From NCBI GenBank assembly GCA_002496805.1, contig DALO01000002.1, positions 62,001 through 126,000 on the forward strand: a DNA stretch of 64,000 nt, in the 5' to 3' direction. Positions 30,789-39,119 of this stretch are shown here, in pieces. The position numbers were made by a program, and so were the translations under genes. The notes beneath the pieces were generated by a model, which did not search any database, was not told the origin of the DNA, and saw nothing but the letters and a program-made list of their open reading frames with translations. Each line of letters begins with the position of its first letter. Within the stretch, counting starts at the first letter, position 1. Origin of the DNA: Methanobacterium sp. UBA353 (GTDB lineage: Archaea > Methanobacteriota > Methanobacteria > Methanobacteriales > Methanobacteriaceae).

Positions 30789-31115
30789 ATGCTTGTTTTA
30801 ACCATTCCTACAATAGAGGGAAAGAAAATTAATGAATACTATGGTTTAGTAACTGGCGAGTCTTTGTTGGGAGCAAATGTTTACAAAGATATGTTCTCGG
30901 GAGTCAGAGACGTGGTAGGGGGTAGAACTTCTGCCTACGAAGAAGAACTTAAAAAGGCTAGAGAAATAGCTTTGAATAGTATGAAGGATAAAGCTGCAGA
31001 TAAAGGGGCTAATGCAGTAATTGGTGCACGTGTGGCCTATCATAATTTAGGTGGAACTATGGGTAACACTATTATGGTCACTGTGTTTGGAACTGCAGTT
31101 TCTTATCAAGAATAA
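30789..31115 (+). CDS. YbjQ/UPF0145 family protein
   Basis: 108 residues. The family pattern is clear: [20 protein letters not shown], a helical stretch [20 protein letters not shown], then the beta segment [13 protein letters not shown] and [11 protein letters not shown]. YbjQ-type domains form pentameric ring-like assemblies and have been called heavy-metal-binding, but that role is not demonstrated here and no Cys/His cluster is present. The next gene downstream carries a second copy of the domain fused to membrane helices, and the 52-bp gap suggests one transcript. Cytoplasmic. Confidence 0.88.
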   Translation: MLVLTIPTIEGKKINEYYGLVTGESLLGANVYKDMFSGVRDVVGGRTSAYEEELKKAREIALNSMKDKAADKGANAVIGARVAYHNLGGTMGNTIMVTVFGTAVSYQE

Positions 31116-31167
31116 AAAAAACTGATCTTTTTTTCAGACCACATATAAAAAAAGGGAAGGGATTAGA

Positions 31168-31989
31168 TTGTTCGCATCAGTGAAAAATAATTTAATGGAA
31201 AAACGCTGGGCAATCATAGCCGTATTGATAGGTACAGGGGTTGGTTTTTTATCTGCCCTGATCTGTGTAAGATGGCATTTAGTAATTTTTGGTTTTAATA
31301 TTGCTTTTATAATATCACCACTTATCGCTGGATTCGTTGAAACCTTAATAGCCCGTCATAAGTATGGTAAAAGTACAGGAGCTATCAGTGCACTTTTAAT
31401 ATTTATAATAATAAATGCATATGCTTGGCTTTTCCCCAAAGATCCTATTGTACTCAATTTTTTCACTTTAGGTGGTCTGGCGTTGATGATTCAGGCAGCA
31501 TTCCCCATTTTGATAAACTACATCATATTTGTTGTCTTTTTGGGTGTTTTAACTTACATTATGGGTTTTTTAGGGAATTTACTCTCAAAAGCCTTGGACA
31601 AAATCAGTAAAAAACCCCCTGAATCTGAAAGTGTTGAAACGATTCCTGAAGACCCATTTGAAAATTTAATTGATAAGTTAGAGGTTCCTATTGTGTCCAT
31701 CCCTCACATGGCTGGGGGTAATATTACTAAACATATCGGCATGGTAACTGGTGAGGCAATAGTTAAGGAAAACTCAAATGGAATATCTAAACTCACTAAG
31801 CAACTCCAATTACAAGACATGAATTTGGATGAAGTGAAAAGTGCAGCAATCGCCCGCATGTTAGAAAATGCCAAGGAAATGGGTGCAAATACTGTGATTG
31901 AAGTTTTGATTGACTATAATTCTATTGGGGGATTGAAAGGTAATGCTATTATTGTAACTGCCACTGGAACTGCTGTTATTTATGAATAA
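31168..31989 (+). CDS. Membrane protein with C-terminal YbjQ-like domain
   Basis: 273 residues from TTG, which follows GGGAAGGGA; an internal ATG at 31195 is a possible alternative. Residues about 15-135 form four hydrophobic helices ([38 protein letters not shown] and so on). After a Pro/Glu-rich linker, residues about 175-273 repeat the pattern of the preceding gene: [33 protein letters not shown], and ATGTAVIYE. So a YbjQ-type domain is tethered to the membrane. The soluble paralogue directly upstream suggests the two co-assemble. Function unknown. Confidence 0.8.
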   Translation: MFASVKNNLMEKRWAIIAVLIGTGVGFLSALICVRWHLVIFGFNIAFIISPLIAGFVETLIARHKYGKSTGAISALLIFIIINAYAWLFPKDPIVLNFFTLGGLALMIQAAFPILINYIIFVVFLGVLTYIMGFLGNLLSKALDKISKKPPESESVETIPEDPFENLIDKLEVPIVSIPHMAGGNITKHIGMVTGEAIVKENSNGISKLTKQLQLQDMNLDEVKSAAIARMLENAKEMGANTVIEVLIDYNSIGGLKGNAIIVTATGTAVIYE

Positions 31990-32490
31990 ACAAGAAAAGT
32001 TATTTTTTTTTTAAATTTTTAAATAGATAAACCCATCACGACAGTAATTATTGAGTTGAGTTGGATTGGAACAGTATTTATTTTAAACTCCTTGCACACT
32101 TTTTTAATAAAAAATTGTAACTTCAAGGAAAACTTCATTATTCCAATAAGGGATGTGAGTATATGTATATCTTCAGAAGCATATTCTCATTTTTCTTAGG
32201 AGGTGCTGTTTATTTGATTCAACAGCACCATTGATCTGGTAGGGGCAGTAGTAACTCATTAAAATATCAAAGATCTTTCTTGTTATATTAAGGTCTTTCA
32301 GTCACTTACAATTGGATAATTGCACTATCCACAAAAACATTTTCAGCCCCTTGAAATAGGTAATAGAAAATATCTAATCTGAAAAATTATCCCCTTTTCA
32401 TTTTACACTCCAAAAAAAATATAGATAACAAAATCAAAATAATAATCGGGATCCCTGTAAGATAATTAAGATTAATATTTGAGGTGGAAA
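31990..32490. other. AT-rich intergenic region with a hairpin
   Basis: About 500 bp with no open frame of note. A perfect 9-bp hairpin lies at 32202-32229 (listed separately). T-rich sequence right after 31990 fits a terminator for the YbjQ-type genes. GAGGTG at 32481-32486 is the ribosome-binding site of the small membrane protein that follows. Confidence 0.5.
32202..32229 (+). other. Perfect 9-bp inverted repeat / hairpin
   Basis: GGTGCTGTT at 32202-32210 and AACAGCACC at 32221-32229 are exact reverse complements around a 10-nt loop. It is the most GC-rich and most structured element in the spacer. No T run follows immediately, so it is not a classic terminator; it could be a structured RNA, a protein-binding dyad or an insertion-element scar. 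Confidence 0.6.
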
Positions 32491-32649
32491 ATGTTAAACG
32501 AAAAACTAAATGGTATTTTGATAATAATTCTTGCCATTGTTCTTGCAATATTTATTTTAACAGTTCCTGACTGGGTATATTGGATTTACTGGTTAGTAGT
32601 GGTCATAATATTGGCCTATGGTCTTTATTTATACTTTGTCAAATCTTAA
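32491..32649 (+). CDS. 52-residue small membrane protein
   Basis: Starts with ATG after a good GAGGTG ribosome-binding site and reads MLNEKLNGILIIILAIVLAI, then a turn VPDWVYWIYW and a second hydrophobic stretch ending YLYFVKS. It thus forms a two-helix hairpin with both ends probably cytoplasmic. It is clearly homologous to the divergent 52-residue protein encoded at 32729-32887 on the other strand: both share N-K-x-N-G-I near the start, L-x-V-P/L-P, W-hydrophobic core and Y-G-I/L-Y-L-Y at the end. Two similar copies side by side support both being real. Family unknown to me. Confidence 0.65.
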   Translation: MLNEKLNGILIIILAIVLAIFILTVPDWVYWIYWLVVVIILAYGLYLYFVKS

Positions 32650-32728
32650 ATTGTTTGGCAAAATTTTTTCTTTTTTTAAAATCCCATTGTGCAATAAACA
32701 AAGCTAATAGTACAATGAAATTAATTTC

Positions 32729-32887
32729 CTATACCCTTTTCTGATAAAGATATATTCCATATATAATTAGTAATAGAACTGCAAGCCAGTAAGTATATAT
32801 TAAAAAATTGGGCAATGCAAAGTAGATAATGGCAAGTAAAACACCTAACACCAACATTACAATTCCATTTATTTTGTTATTCATCAT
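32729..32887 (-). CDS. 52-residue small membrane protein, paralogue of neighbour
   Basis: Begins with ATG-ATG (32887 or 32884) after GGAGGG at 32895-32890; spacing favours the second ATG, giving 51 residues. It reads NNKINGIVMLVLGVLLAIIY, then ALPNFLIYTYWLAVLLLIIY and GIYLYQKRV, ending at TAG. The hairpin topology, the N-K-x-N-G-I start and the Y-G-I-Y-L-Y end match the convergent neighbour at 32491. An inverted gene duplication is the likely origin. Function unknown; a small membrane regulator or structural peptide are possibilities. Confidence 0.65.
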   Translation of the reverse strand: MMNNKINGIVMLVLGVLLAIIYFALPNFLIYTYWLAVLLLIIYGIYLYQKRV

Positions 32888-33136
32888 TTCCCTCCATTTA
32901 CTATCTTAAATTCATAAATATTATTATATTTCCACCAGTAATATTTTTTTAGGTTTAGTGGAGAACATTTATAGCATTTTTCCAGAATTGTGAATATTCA
33001 GTTTTTTTTTGTTTTGGATTTTATTTATCACATATTCTTTTTTAGATTACATGTCTTTTTTTGCAGTGAATTTTATCAATTTTAATAATATTATTGATTT
33101 ACAATTGTTACTGCTTAATTAATGGCATTTGCTATT

Positions 33137-33844
33137 TTAACCATAACGTAAAGCTTCAACAATATTTGTATTTGACGTTAACCATGCAGGATAGAGTCCT
33201 AAAATTAGGCTTAGTATAGTAGTGATAATAATAATTCCAGGTATTAACCAGAAGGGGAAGATGATGGAAAATAAGTTGGGGTCTATAAATGTTAAAATAA
33301 TCCATATGCAAATTGGTCCAACTATAACACCTACAACAGAACCGATTAGTCCTAAAAGTCCTGCTTCAAGAGTACAAGTCAAAAAAATTTGTTTTTGAGT
33401 AAATCCAATTGATTTGAGGATGCCTATTTCTTGAGTTCTTTCTGATAGGTTGAAGCCCATGGTATTCATAATTCCCATAACACCAACTAGCAAGGCAATA
33501 CTAGCCAAACCATCAAGTACATACACTGACTTGATTAAAAATTTTTCTAAACGATCAACAAGCTGATTTTCTGTGATTTGGCTCCCAAAAACTGAGTTTA
33601 AGTAGTTTACTGCCGAAGTTACGGTATTGGTTTGGTTGGCTGTGTTAACATTTGAGTTGGACTGAGAATTGGTTAATATTTTTCCATTGGATGTTCCTGA
33701 TTGTTCAATAAAGCTGTTAATTCCCAAACCGGAACTTACAAGGATAAGAAGAATTACAACTCCCAAAGAGATTCTTAAAACAGTGGAAAGGTTTCTTAAT
33801 TTATTTCGTAGTATGTTTTTGAAAGATAAGGTGTATATTCCCAT
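33137..33844 (-). CDS. FtsX/MacB-type ABC permease lacking most of the extracellular domain
   Basis: 235 residues, against about 380-420 for the family. The N-terminal membrane segment (LRNKLRNLSTVLRISLGVVI) and the three C-terminal helices with the coupling motif GFNLSERTQEIGILKSIGFT and the end ITTILSLILGLYPAWLTSNTN are intact. The large extracellular MacB domain is replaced by a short linker rich in Asn, Ser, Thr and Gln (residues about 50-85). No ATPase gene is adjacent, although these permeases need one. The frame is open, so this is either a natural mini-permease or an in-frame deletion product. Start at ATG with weak ribosome-binding site. Confidence 0.7.
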   Translation of the reverse strand: MGIYTLSFKNILRNKLRNLSTVLRISLGVVILLILVSSGLGINSFIEQSGTSNGKILTNSQSNSNVNTANQTNTVTSAVNYLNSVFGSQITENQLVDRLEKFLIKSVYVLDGLASIALLVGVMGIMNTMGFNLSERTQEIGILKSIGFTQKQIFLTCTLEAGLLGLIGSVVGVIVGPICIWIILTFIDPNLFSIIFPFWLIPGIIIITTILSLILGLYPAWLTSNTNIVEALRYG

Positions 33845-34315
33845 TTAGTATCAGCTCGATATTAAATCATTATAACGCCTTATTAAACTAATTTAAACTT
33901 AATCTATTAATTTAAGATTTTTCATGGGATGTTTCAATTAGAGTTTTTATTGGAATTTAAGTTTTTCTTTTGTAAACTATGTAGTTTACATGGGTATTTT
34001 AGTATCAAAGGCCCAATAAATAGGTTTGAAACACCCAATATCGTTGTATCAAACTAAATCCAAATAAACAGACTATAACTGGATTTTAGAATATTTAATT
34101 ACAATTTTGGGTTTTATTTAAATTTTGTCCTTGTGTGAATAATCCAACAAAATAAAATATGGTCAACCCCTAAATTGTTCATTTGTTCAAATCCTATTTA
34201 ACCTCGATTTTATTTTTTGTATTTATTTCTAAGGATCTAAGACAAACAATTTTATATTTTTAGGGATAAATTATTGATGATAAATATTAGATTTAAATAA
34301 AATAATTGGAGGAGT
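33845..34315. other. AT-rich divergent intergenic region with a 20-bp palindrome
   Basis: About 470 bp separating the FtsX-like gene and the second DUF308 gene. A strong dyad lies at 33971-33990 (listed separately). GGAGGAG at 34308-34314 is the ribosome-binding site of the DUF308 gene. No ORF or RNA gene is apparent. Confidence 0.5.
33971..33990. promoter_or_regulatory. 20-bp palindrome, probable operator
   Basis: TGTAAACTA and TAGTTTACA form perfect 9-bp arms around a 2-bp TG centre. The size and symmetry fit a dimeric helix-turn-helix repressor site. It is 127 bp upstream of the FtsX-like start on the minus strand and 326 bp upstream of the DUF308 start. No regulator gene is adjacent. Confidence 0.55.
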
Positions 34316-34798
34316 ATGATGAAAAATCCTGTATTGGCCCTTTTGGCAATAATTCTTGGTTTATTAGTAATGGCGTTTCCACTGGCAGGTCTTGTCGCTG
34401 CTGGTGTGTTAACTGGTTTTGTAGTTTTGATGATAGCTATCTGGCTGTTGATTGTAGGAGCATCTCAGATGGATATCAGTAAGACTGCAGGCATTTTGAA
34501 CGTGATATTGGGTATTATAGTTCTGATTGTAGGTATTGGTCTGATATTCAGCCCGGCATTATTTGCATTCTTAACTGCCTTCTTACTATATATTGTGGGA
34601 ATATTCATGATAGCCGCAGGTATAATAGCTTTACTTTCCCGTAACACATATAAAAATGCCGTTTGGGCAGGAATACTTGGAATAGTCCTGGGGTTACTGT
34701 ACATCATATTAGGAACATTAGCCTTTGACCCAGTTTACTTGGGAATTTTAATAGGCGCTTGGCTGATAATAAATGGTGTTCTGGCATTATTTGAGTAA
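34316..34798 (+). CDS. DUF308 / HdeD-like membrane protein
   Basis: 160 residues, start ATG-ATG after GGAGGAG. Six hydrophobic helices in repeated pairs (LALLAIILGLLVMAFPLAG, GVLTGFVVLMIAIWLLIVG, GILNVILGIIVLIVGIGLI, ending YLGILIGAWLIINGVLALFE). It is a diverged paralogue of the protein encoded at 30000-30476, sharing the short polar loop pattern. Integral membrane; role unknown in archaea, by analogy linked to envelope stress. It converges on the ion channel gene 62 bp away. Confidence 0.78.
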   Translation: MMKNPVLALLAIILGLLVMAFPLAGLVAAGVLTGFVVLMIAIWLLIVGASQMDISKTAGILNVILGIIVLIVGIGLIFSPALFAFLTAFLLYIVGIFMIAAGIIALLSRNTYKNAVWAGILGIVLGLLYIILGTLAFDPVYLGILIGAWLIINGVLALFE

Positions 34799-34860
34799 GA
34801 TTGGTCCAAAAACCAATAGTAAAGTGGACATTTTTCAAAGATACTTTAAATATTTTTTTC

Positions 34861-35700
34861 TTATTTTTTATTTATTTTAGTTAAAATACCTTTAATTTCA
34901 TTCATTTCGGTTTTCATATCTTTTAAATCAGTTTTAAGCTCGTCAATATTTTCTTTTTTAATTATTTTTGATTCTAAGTCATCTATTTTATCTTCAAGTT
35001 CTTTAAAATAACTAATACTAGATTTAGCCATTTTTTCACGATCTTCACGTAATTTGTCCATTAAAGAGGAAGTTGTGGCGGCAGTTAATAAACTGGTGAT
35101 GCCTATTGCGCTGATCATGGTGATTATTCCGATTAAACGACCCCATTGTGTGTCTGGCACCACATCTCCGTAACCAACTGTAGTTATAGTCTGAATAATG
35201 TACCAGAATGAATCTTCAAAGGTGTTAACTCCCGGATTAATACCTTTTTCCAATATGAAGAAGGCCACTGAACAAAATAAGAGTACTACTACAAAAAATG
35301 CAAAACCATAGATTAAGCGACTTTTTTCGACGAAATCATCTACAGACTCACCTATTTGACGAGCAGATAGGGTTAATGCGAATATTTTGATCAAACAAAG
35401 GATTTTAAGAATTATTGATGTTTCATTCATCCCTAAAATAACAATTCCAACAAAATAAAATGGAGCGATGGATATAAAACCATTCCAGTTCTTTTTTAGA
35501 TATGTATTTTTTTCATGCTGTTGTATTTTTATTAAATAGCCTAAAAAGAGCAATATGCTTGTTATGAGGTCAAAAAATATAATATTTGTGAATAAAGTTG
35601 GTTTTATGGGTAAAAAAATGCTTATCAAAAGTAAAAAACCATCAAGAAAGATAAATATTATAAAAATTATTTCAAGTAGCAACTCTAATCTACGATTCAT
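34861..35700 (-). CDS. Potassium channel with C-terminal coiled coil
   Basis: 279 residues. The selectivity filter TITTVGYGDVVPDT (TVGYGD at about 174-179) sits between two pore helices. Ahead of it are further hydrophobic segments (residues about 8-30, 38-58, 75-112), giving a voltage-gated-channel-like 6TM plan, though an Arg/Lys-rich S4 is weak. The last 55 residues (ELEDKIDDLESKIIKKENID and on) are a heptad-rich coiled coil that would assemble the tetramer. No RCK/TrkA domain is present. It passes K+ across the membrane; gating is not predictable. Confidence 0.88.
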   Translation of the reverse strand: MNRRLELLLEIIFIIFIFLDGFLLLISIFLPIKPTLFTNIIFFDLITSILLFLGYLIKIQQHEKNTYLKKNWNGFISIAPFYFVGIVILGMNETSIILKILCLIKIFALTLSARQIGESVDDFVEKSRLIYGFAFFVVVLLFCSVAFFILEKGINPGVNTFEDSFWYIIQTITTVGYGDVVPDTQWGRLIGIITMISAIGITSLLTAATTSSLMDKLREDREKMAKSSISYFKELEDKIDDLESKIIKKENIDELKTDLKDMKTEMNEIKGILTKINKK

Positions 35701-35923
35701 AATTTTCCTTTTATTCTTTTGGCAAATATCTTTTATGTTTTCAATATCTCATAGTCTTAATCAAATTATATTTCTGTACTTTTTAAAAACCCTAACTTTG
35801 AATCTCGTTTCAACTTCGTCTTGAAAGTGATGTATATTTGTTGATGGTCCTGTTAACATCATCAAATGTATCTTCAATCTTTTTAATAGTTGATTCTAGG
35901 TTTTTGCTTCCAAAATATAATTT

Positions 35924-36335
35924 TTAAAACATGGAAACTGCTTGGCAATGATTATAATACATTTCTTTGTGGGGGATAACATTATTTGAGTATTCACGGT
36001 TGGCATGGATGGTCTTGGAAATCTGTTCAGGAAGATTTACTGCCATCCTGCTGGGTAAGATTAAATAAGCGCAGATGAATGCAATAAAATTGCCTATGTA
36101 ACTGTCAATAATTCTGGCAATAGTATTTTTCCACAGAAACCCTGCAAGCCAAATAAGTACCACAAAAACAGAAAATTCCGTAATAGAAATGCCCACAGGG
36201 TCTGATTATGGTGGATATGAGGGTGGTAAACATTATTGTTTTTATTTTATGATTTAAACCGATAAATTTGTTAATAAACCGGCTAAAACCATTAAAAAGA
36301 TAATTTAATTGTTTGTTTCTGTTGGGGGTTACCAA
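35924..36335 (-). pseudogene. Decayed FUSC/YccS-type membrane transporter fragment
   Basis: Two overlapping frames (36105-36335 and 35924-36196) give pieces of the C-terminal half of an aromatic-acid-exporter/FUSC family protein: TIARIIDSYIGNFIAFICAY and LPSRMAVNLPEQISKTIHAN are typical (helix, then Leu-Pro-Glu-Gln and Ile-x-Ala-Asn-Arg). The first half of the family and a continuous frame are missing, and the fragments are related by a frameshift near 36150-36190. The 35701-35923 stretch just downstream contains no support for more of the gene. I treat it as dead. Confidence 0.55.
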
Positions 36336-36635
36336 TATGTTTTGAAAGTATTATACTCCTCCTAAAACTTTTTTATTCCAATTGCAGACCTAATTTTTTT
36401 TTTAAATATTAAATTATCATCTTGTTCAATTTTTCCTTGATTGTCATTAAACTTTTATAAAACTGCCCTGATTTTTTTTTTTATTTTATTGTGATTGGTT
36501 TTTTTTATTTTTTATCTTTTATATCACAAATGAACTGTACTTGCGGATAACTATAAAAATCTGAATATGTGATAAATGTATATCAACGTTATGTATTGCC
36601 TTCCCATAATTCTAATTAAGGAAGATTGATATGAA
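36336..36635. other. AT-rich spacer
   Basis: 300 bp with long T runs (about 36397-36404, 36473-36486) and no ORF. It should contain the promoter for the membrane protein gene that starts at 36636; a TATA-like tract is hard to single out in this composition. A GGAAGATTGATATG-like sequence immediately precedes the start. Confidence 0.4.
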
Positions 36636-37343
36636 ATGAGCTTTTTAAATCCGCAAAATCAAGATAAAACTTCTTTTCAAAGAAATTTGATTCGCATCAT
36701 GCGATTATTTTTACTCATTGCTGGTATCTTTATAACTGTATTTGGAGGGATAAATGGTGCAGAACGAATTTTTGGTATTTTAATCTTAGTAGCCTTAGCT
36801 ATTATCAACGCTCCCGCTTTTATAACCCGAAACCGCATACGCGCCCTACCCATTGAAATCGAAATTATACTACTGGCTATGGTGTTGTTTGAATTAGTTG
36901 GTGGTGATGCCCTTGGATTGTATGTAAAAATCCCTCACTATGATAATTTCATGCATTTCATGCTCCCTTTATACATATCTCTTATAGGAATGATGATTAT
37001 TTACACCATGTACTATTATGGGCGATTAAAAGCTTCAATAAATGATATGGCAATTCTTATTATAGTAATTACCATAGGTTTAGGGGGAATATTGGAAATG
37101 GGGGAGTATACTTATGATAAATATTTGTCCCAAGGGCCTATTGGGAAAATAACAGGAAACACTCAGATGCAAGGCTCCCCAACCCAAAATTCCTTAGATG
37201 ACACAATGAACGATTTATTTACAGACACTGCAGGCGGAATATTTGGGGCACTTTTGGGAGTTTTACTTATTAGAAGAGCAGAAAAGAAGGATGGCTATTG
37301 GAAAGTTGCCGATGAGATCGAAAATATGGGGCAACAAAAATAA
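36636..37343 (+). CDS. Membrane protein resembling the YjdF/DUF2238 family
   Basis: 235 residues with about six hydrophobic helices. Conserved-looking polar residues inside the membrane part are KIPHYDNFMHFMLPLYIS, GILEMGEYTYDKY and SLDDTMNDLFTDTAGGIFG; the H-x-D-x3-H, E and D-T-x2-D pattern is like that of YjdF/DUF2238 proteins and suggests a metal or substrate site in the membrane. The match is from pattern memory and the assignment is tentative. Standing alone between long spacers. The C-terminus is a short charged cytoplasmic tail. Confidence 0.6.
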   Translation: MSFLNPQNQDKTSFQRNLIRIMRLFLLIAGIFITVFGGINGAERIFGILILVALAIINAPAFITRNRIRALPIEIEIILLAMVLFELVGGDALGLYVKIPHYDNFMHFMLPLYISLIGMMIIYTMYYYGRLKASINDMAILIIVITIGLGGILEMGEYTYDKYLSQGPIGKITGNTQMQGSPTQNSLDDTMNDLFTDTAGGIFGALLGVLLIRRAEKKDGYWKVADEIENMGQQK

Positions 37344-37724
37344 TACTATTTTTGTTTTGAACTCGTTTTACTATAATTAAAGTATTAAATCTTCCAAAAT
37401 TGCCCTATTTTGATATTGAAAGCCTAATAAATCGTTATTAGGGTACTGTCCAAAATTTTTGGGGCTTTTGAAATTCGTTTTTTGTAAATGCAATTTTTTC
37501 ATTCCAGTTAAAAATAATTATTTTTTGAAAGAGAGAACTGAAAACTTTCATAATAAGTGAAAAATAGTTCTTTGTAGGTTTAAACAAAAAAATTTACTTC
37601 AATGTATGGTTTGTTTGATCTAAGTTATAAATTTTCTTATTTTTGCAAAGATTTGTCGAAATATGTTGAAAACCAATCTAAATCCATTCAAATAGATAAT
37701 ATAATGTCGTAACGTTGAATAAAT
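37344..37724. other. AT-rich spacer, possible insertion-element end
   Basis: No ORF. The sequence gggtactgtccaaaa at 37439-37453 is reminiscent of insertion-sequence terminal repeats, and a decayed transposase begins about 270 bp further on, but I find no matching inverted copy downstream, so the element boundaries remain unproven. Confidence 0.35.
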
Positions 37725-38140
37725 GGTTCAAAAAGAATGTTTTTCATGTTGAAATGTTTAAACCTTTTAATCTGGAATGTTCGGTTAAGTTTGTGATTAA
37801 AAATGGAGTTAAAGGAAGAAAACTCACATATTATATTATATTATAATGGGGCGGGTTGTGAAAGCTGATATTCAGACCTATAAATGCAATAAATGTGCTA
37901 AAAAAATTTAAAAGTACATTTTTGCAATCTTTGATGACAATGTTAATTTAGTGCATTAATTTAAGAGTAAATACCTGGAATTAATAGGCTTATTTTTTGG
38001 ATCATTGTGTAATGTTACTTATAAAATTCAAAAAGACAAAGTAGTAAGTGTTTCACGACAAATAATTGGAAACTGGCTATTTTTGTATGTAAAAAAGAGA
38101 ACATGTTGTCACTAAAAAAATATATATGAAGCACAACAAT
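37725..38140 (+). pseudogene. Remnant of a transposase
   Basis: Short fragments in different frames look like the N-terminal part of a DDE transposase: a possible first zinc knuckle near 37736, FVIKNGVKGRKLTYY near 37790-37830, the second knuckle TYKCNKCAKKF near 37876-37910, then FKSKYLELIGLFFGS near 37960-38000 and VVSVSRQIIGNWLF near 38040-38083, like the segment preceding the catalytic domain in archaeal transposases. Many stops and shifts interrupt it and no DDE core follows. The family cannot be named securely. Confidence 0.45.
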
Positions 38141-38232
38141 ATGTTTTGCTGTGATTCACATCTTTTTAAAAAAATTTTTCACCGATCGCACGATTGATAA
38201 CATAGTATATCTCAGGAACTAATGATTCAATT

Positions 38233-39081
38233 ATGAGGAAAAAAAATCCAAACACTTTAAAATACATGCAAAAGGTTCAAAAAGGCATGAATCATTGGCG
38301 CAATAAAATGGGGAACCCCGAATTCAATCATAAAGATTTCCAAGTGGAACACGTTGAAGTTAAAATTCCTGGATTGGATCCTTCTTTCAATGATTATTGT
38401 CTTGCAAACATTTCTGACATTCATTTAGGCCAATGGATTACACCTAAACATCTTAATGGGGTTATAAATCTTCTTAATAAGGAAAAACCAGATTCTATAA
38501 CTATAACTGGTGATTTTGTTTCGTATATTCTGGATGATGTTGCCTGGGATCTTGAAAAATCGTTAAAAAGATTAAAACCAAAAGATTCCACTATTGCAGT
38601 TTTGGGAAACCATGATCACTGGTTGGGTGCTGAAAAAATACGCGAAATATTGAAAAGAAGTAATATAATTGATGTTAGCAACGATTTTCATACTATTTTT
38701 CATGATGAAGATGCTCTCCTCCATATAGCGGGTGTGGATAGTGTTATGTTGGGTCTAAATCGGCTGGATCTGGTTATGGAAAAACTTCCCAAAGAAGGCC
38801 CAGCCATACTCCTGGCTCATGAGCCCGATTTTGCAGATATAAGCTCTAGTACTGGACGTTTCAGCCTACAAATATCTGGCCATTCTCATGGTGGGCAGTT
38901 TATCATCCCTGGTTTGGGAACCTTTATTAGAGGACCTCATTTTCTTAAATATCCTGTTGGGAAGTATATGGTGGGGGACATGGTCCAGTATACAAGCCGG
39001 GGCTTGGGAACAAATGTGTTCTGGTTGAGGATCAACTGTGACCCGGAAATCACTATTTTTAAACTTAAATGTCCTGTTTAA
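38233..39081 (+). CDS. Metallophosphoesterase (YaeI-like)
   Basis: 282 residues of the calcineurin-like family with all metal motifs: NISDIHLGQWI (D-x-H), TITGDFVSY (G-D), VLGNHDHWLG (G-N-H-D/E), ILLAHEPDFAD (H) and SGHSHGGQF (G-H-x-H). The arrangement resembles YaeI/YkuE-type phosphodiesterases acting on membrane or nucleotide phosphodiesters. No signal peptide or membrane helix is seen. It is followed 38 bp later by a membrane-bound alkaline-phosphatase-superfamily enzyme, so the pair may process the same phosphodiester, which is inference. Confidence 0.88.
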   Translation: MRKKNPNTLKYMQKVQKGMNHWRNKMGNPEFNHKDFQVEHVEVKIPGLDPSFNDYCLANISDIHLGQWITPKHLNGVINLLNKEKPDSITITGDFVSYILDDVAWDLEKSLKRLKPKDSTIAVLGNHDHWLGAEKIREILKRSNIIDVSNDFHTIFHDEDALLHIAGVDSVMLGLNRLDLVMEKLPKEGPAILLAHEPDFADISSSTGRFSLQISGHSHGGQFIIPGLGTFIRGPHFLKYPVGKYMVGDMVQYTSRGLGTNVFWLRINCDPEITIFKLKCPV

Positions 39082-39119
39082 ATAATTGATTGTTGGAATA
39101 TCCATATGGAGTAGTTTAA

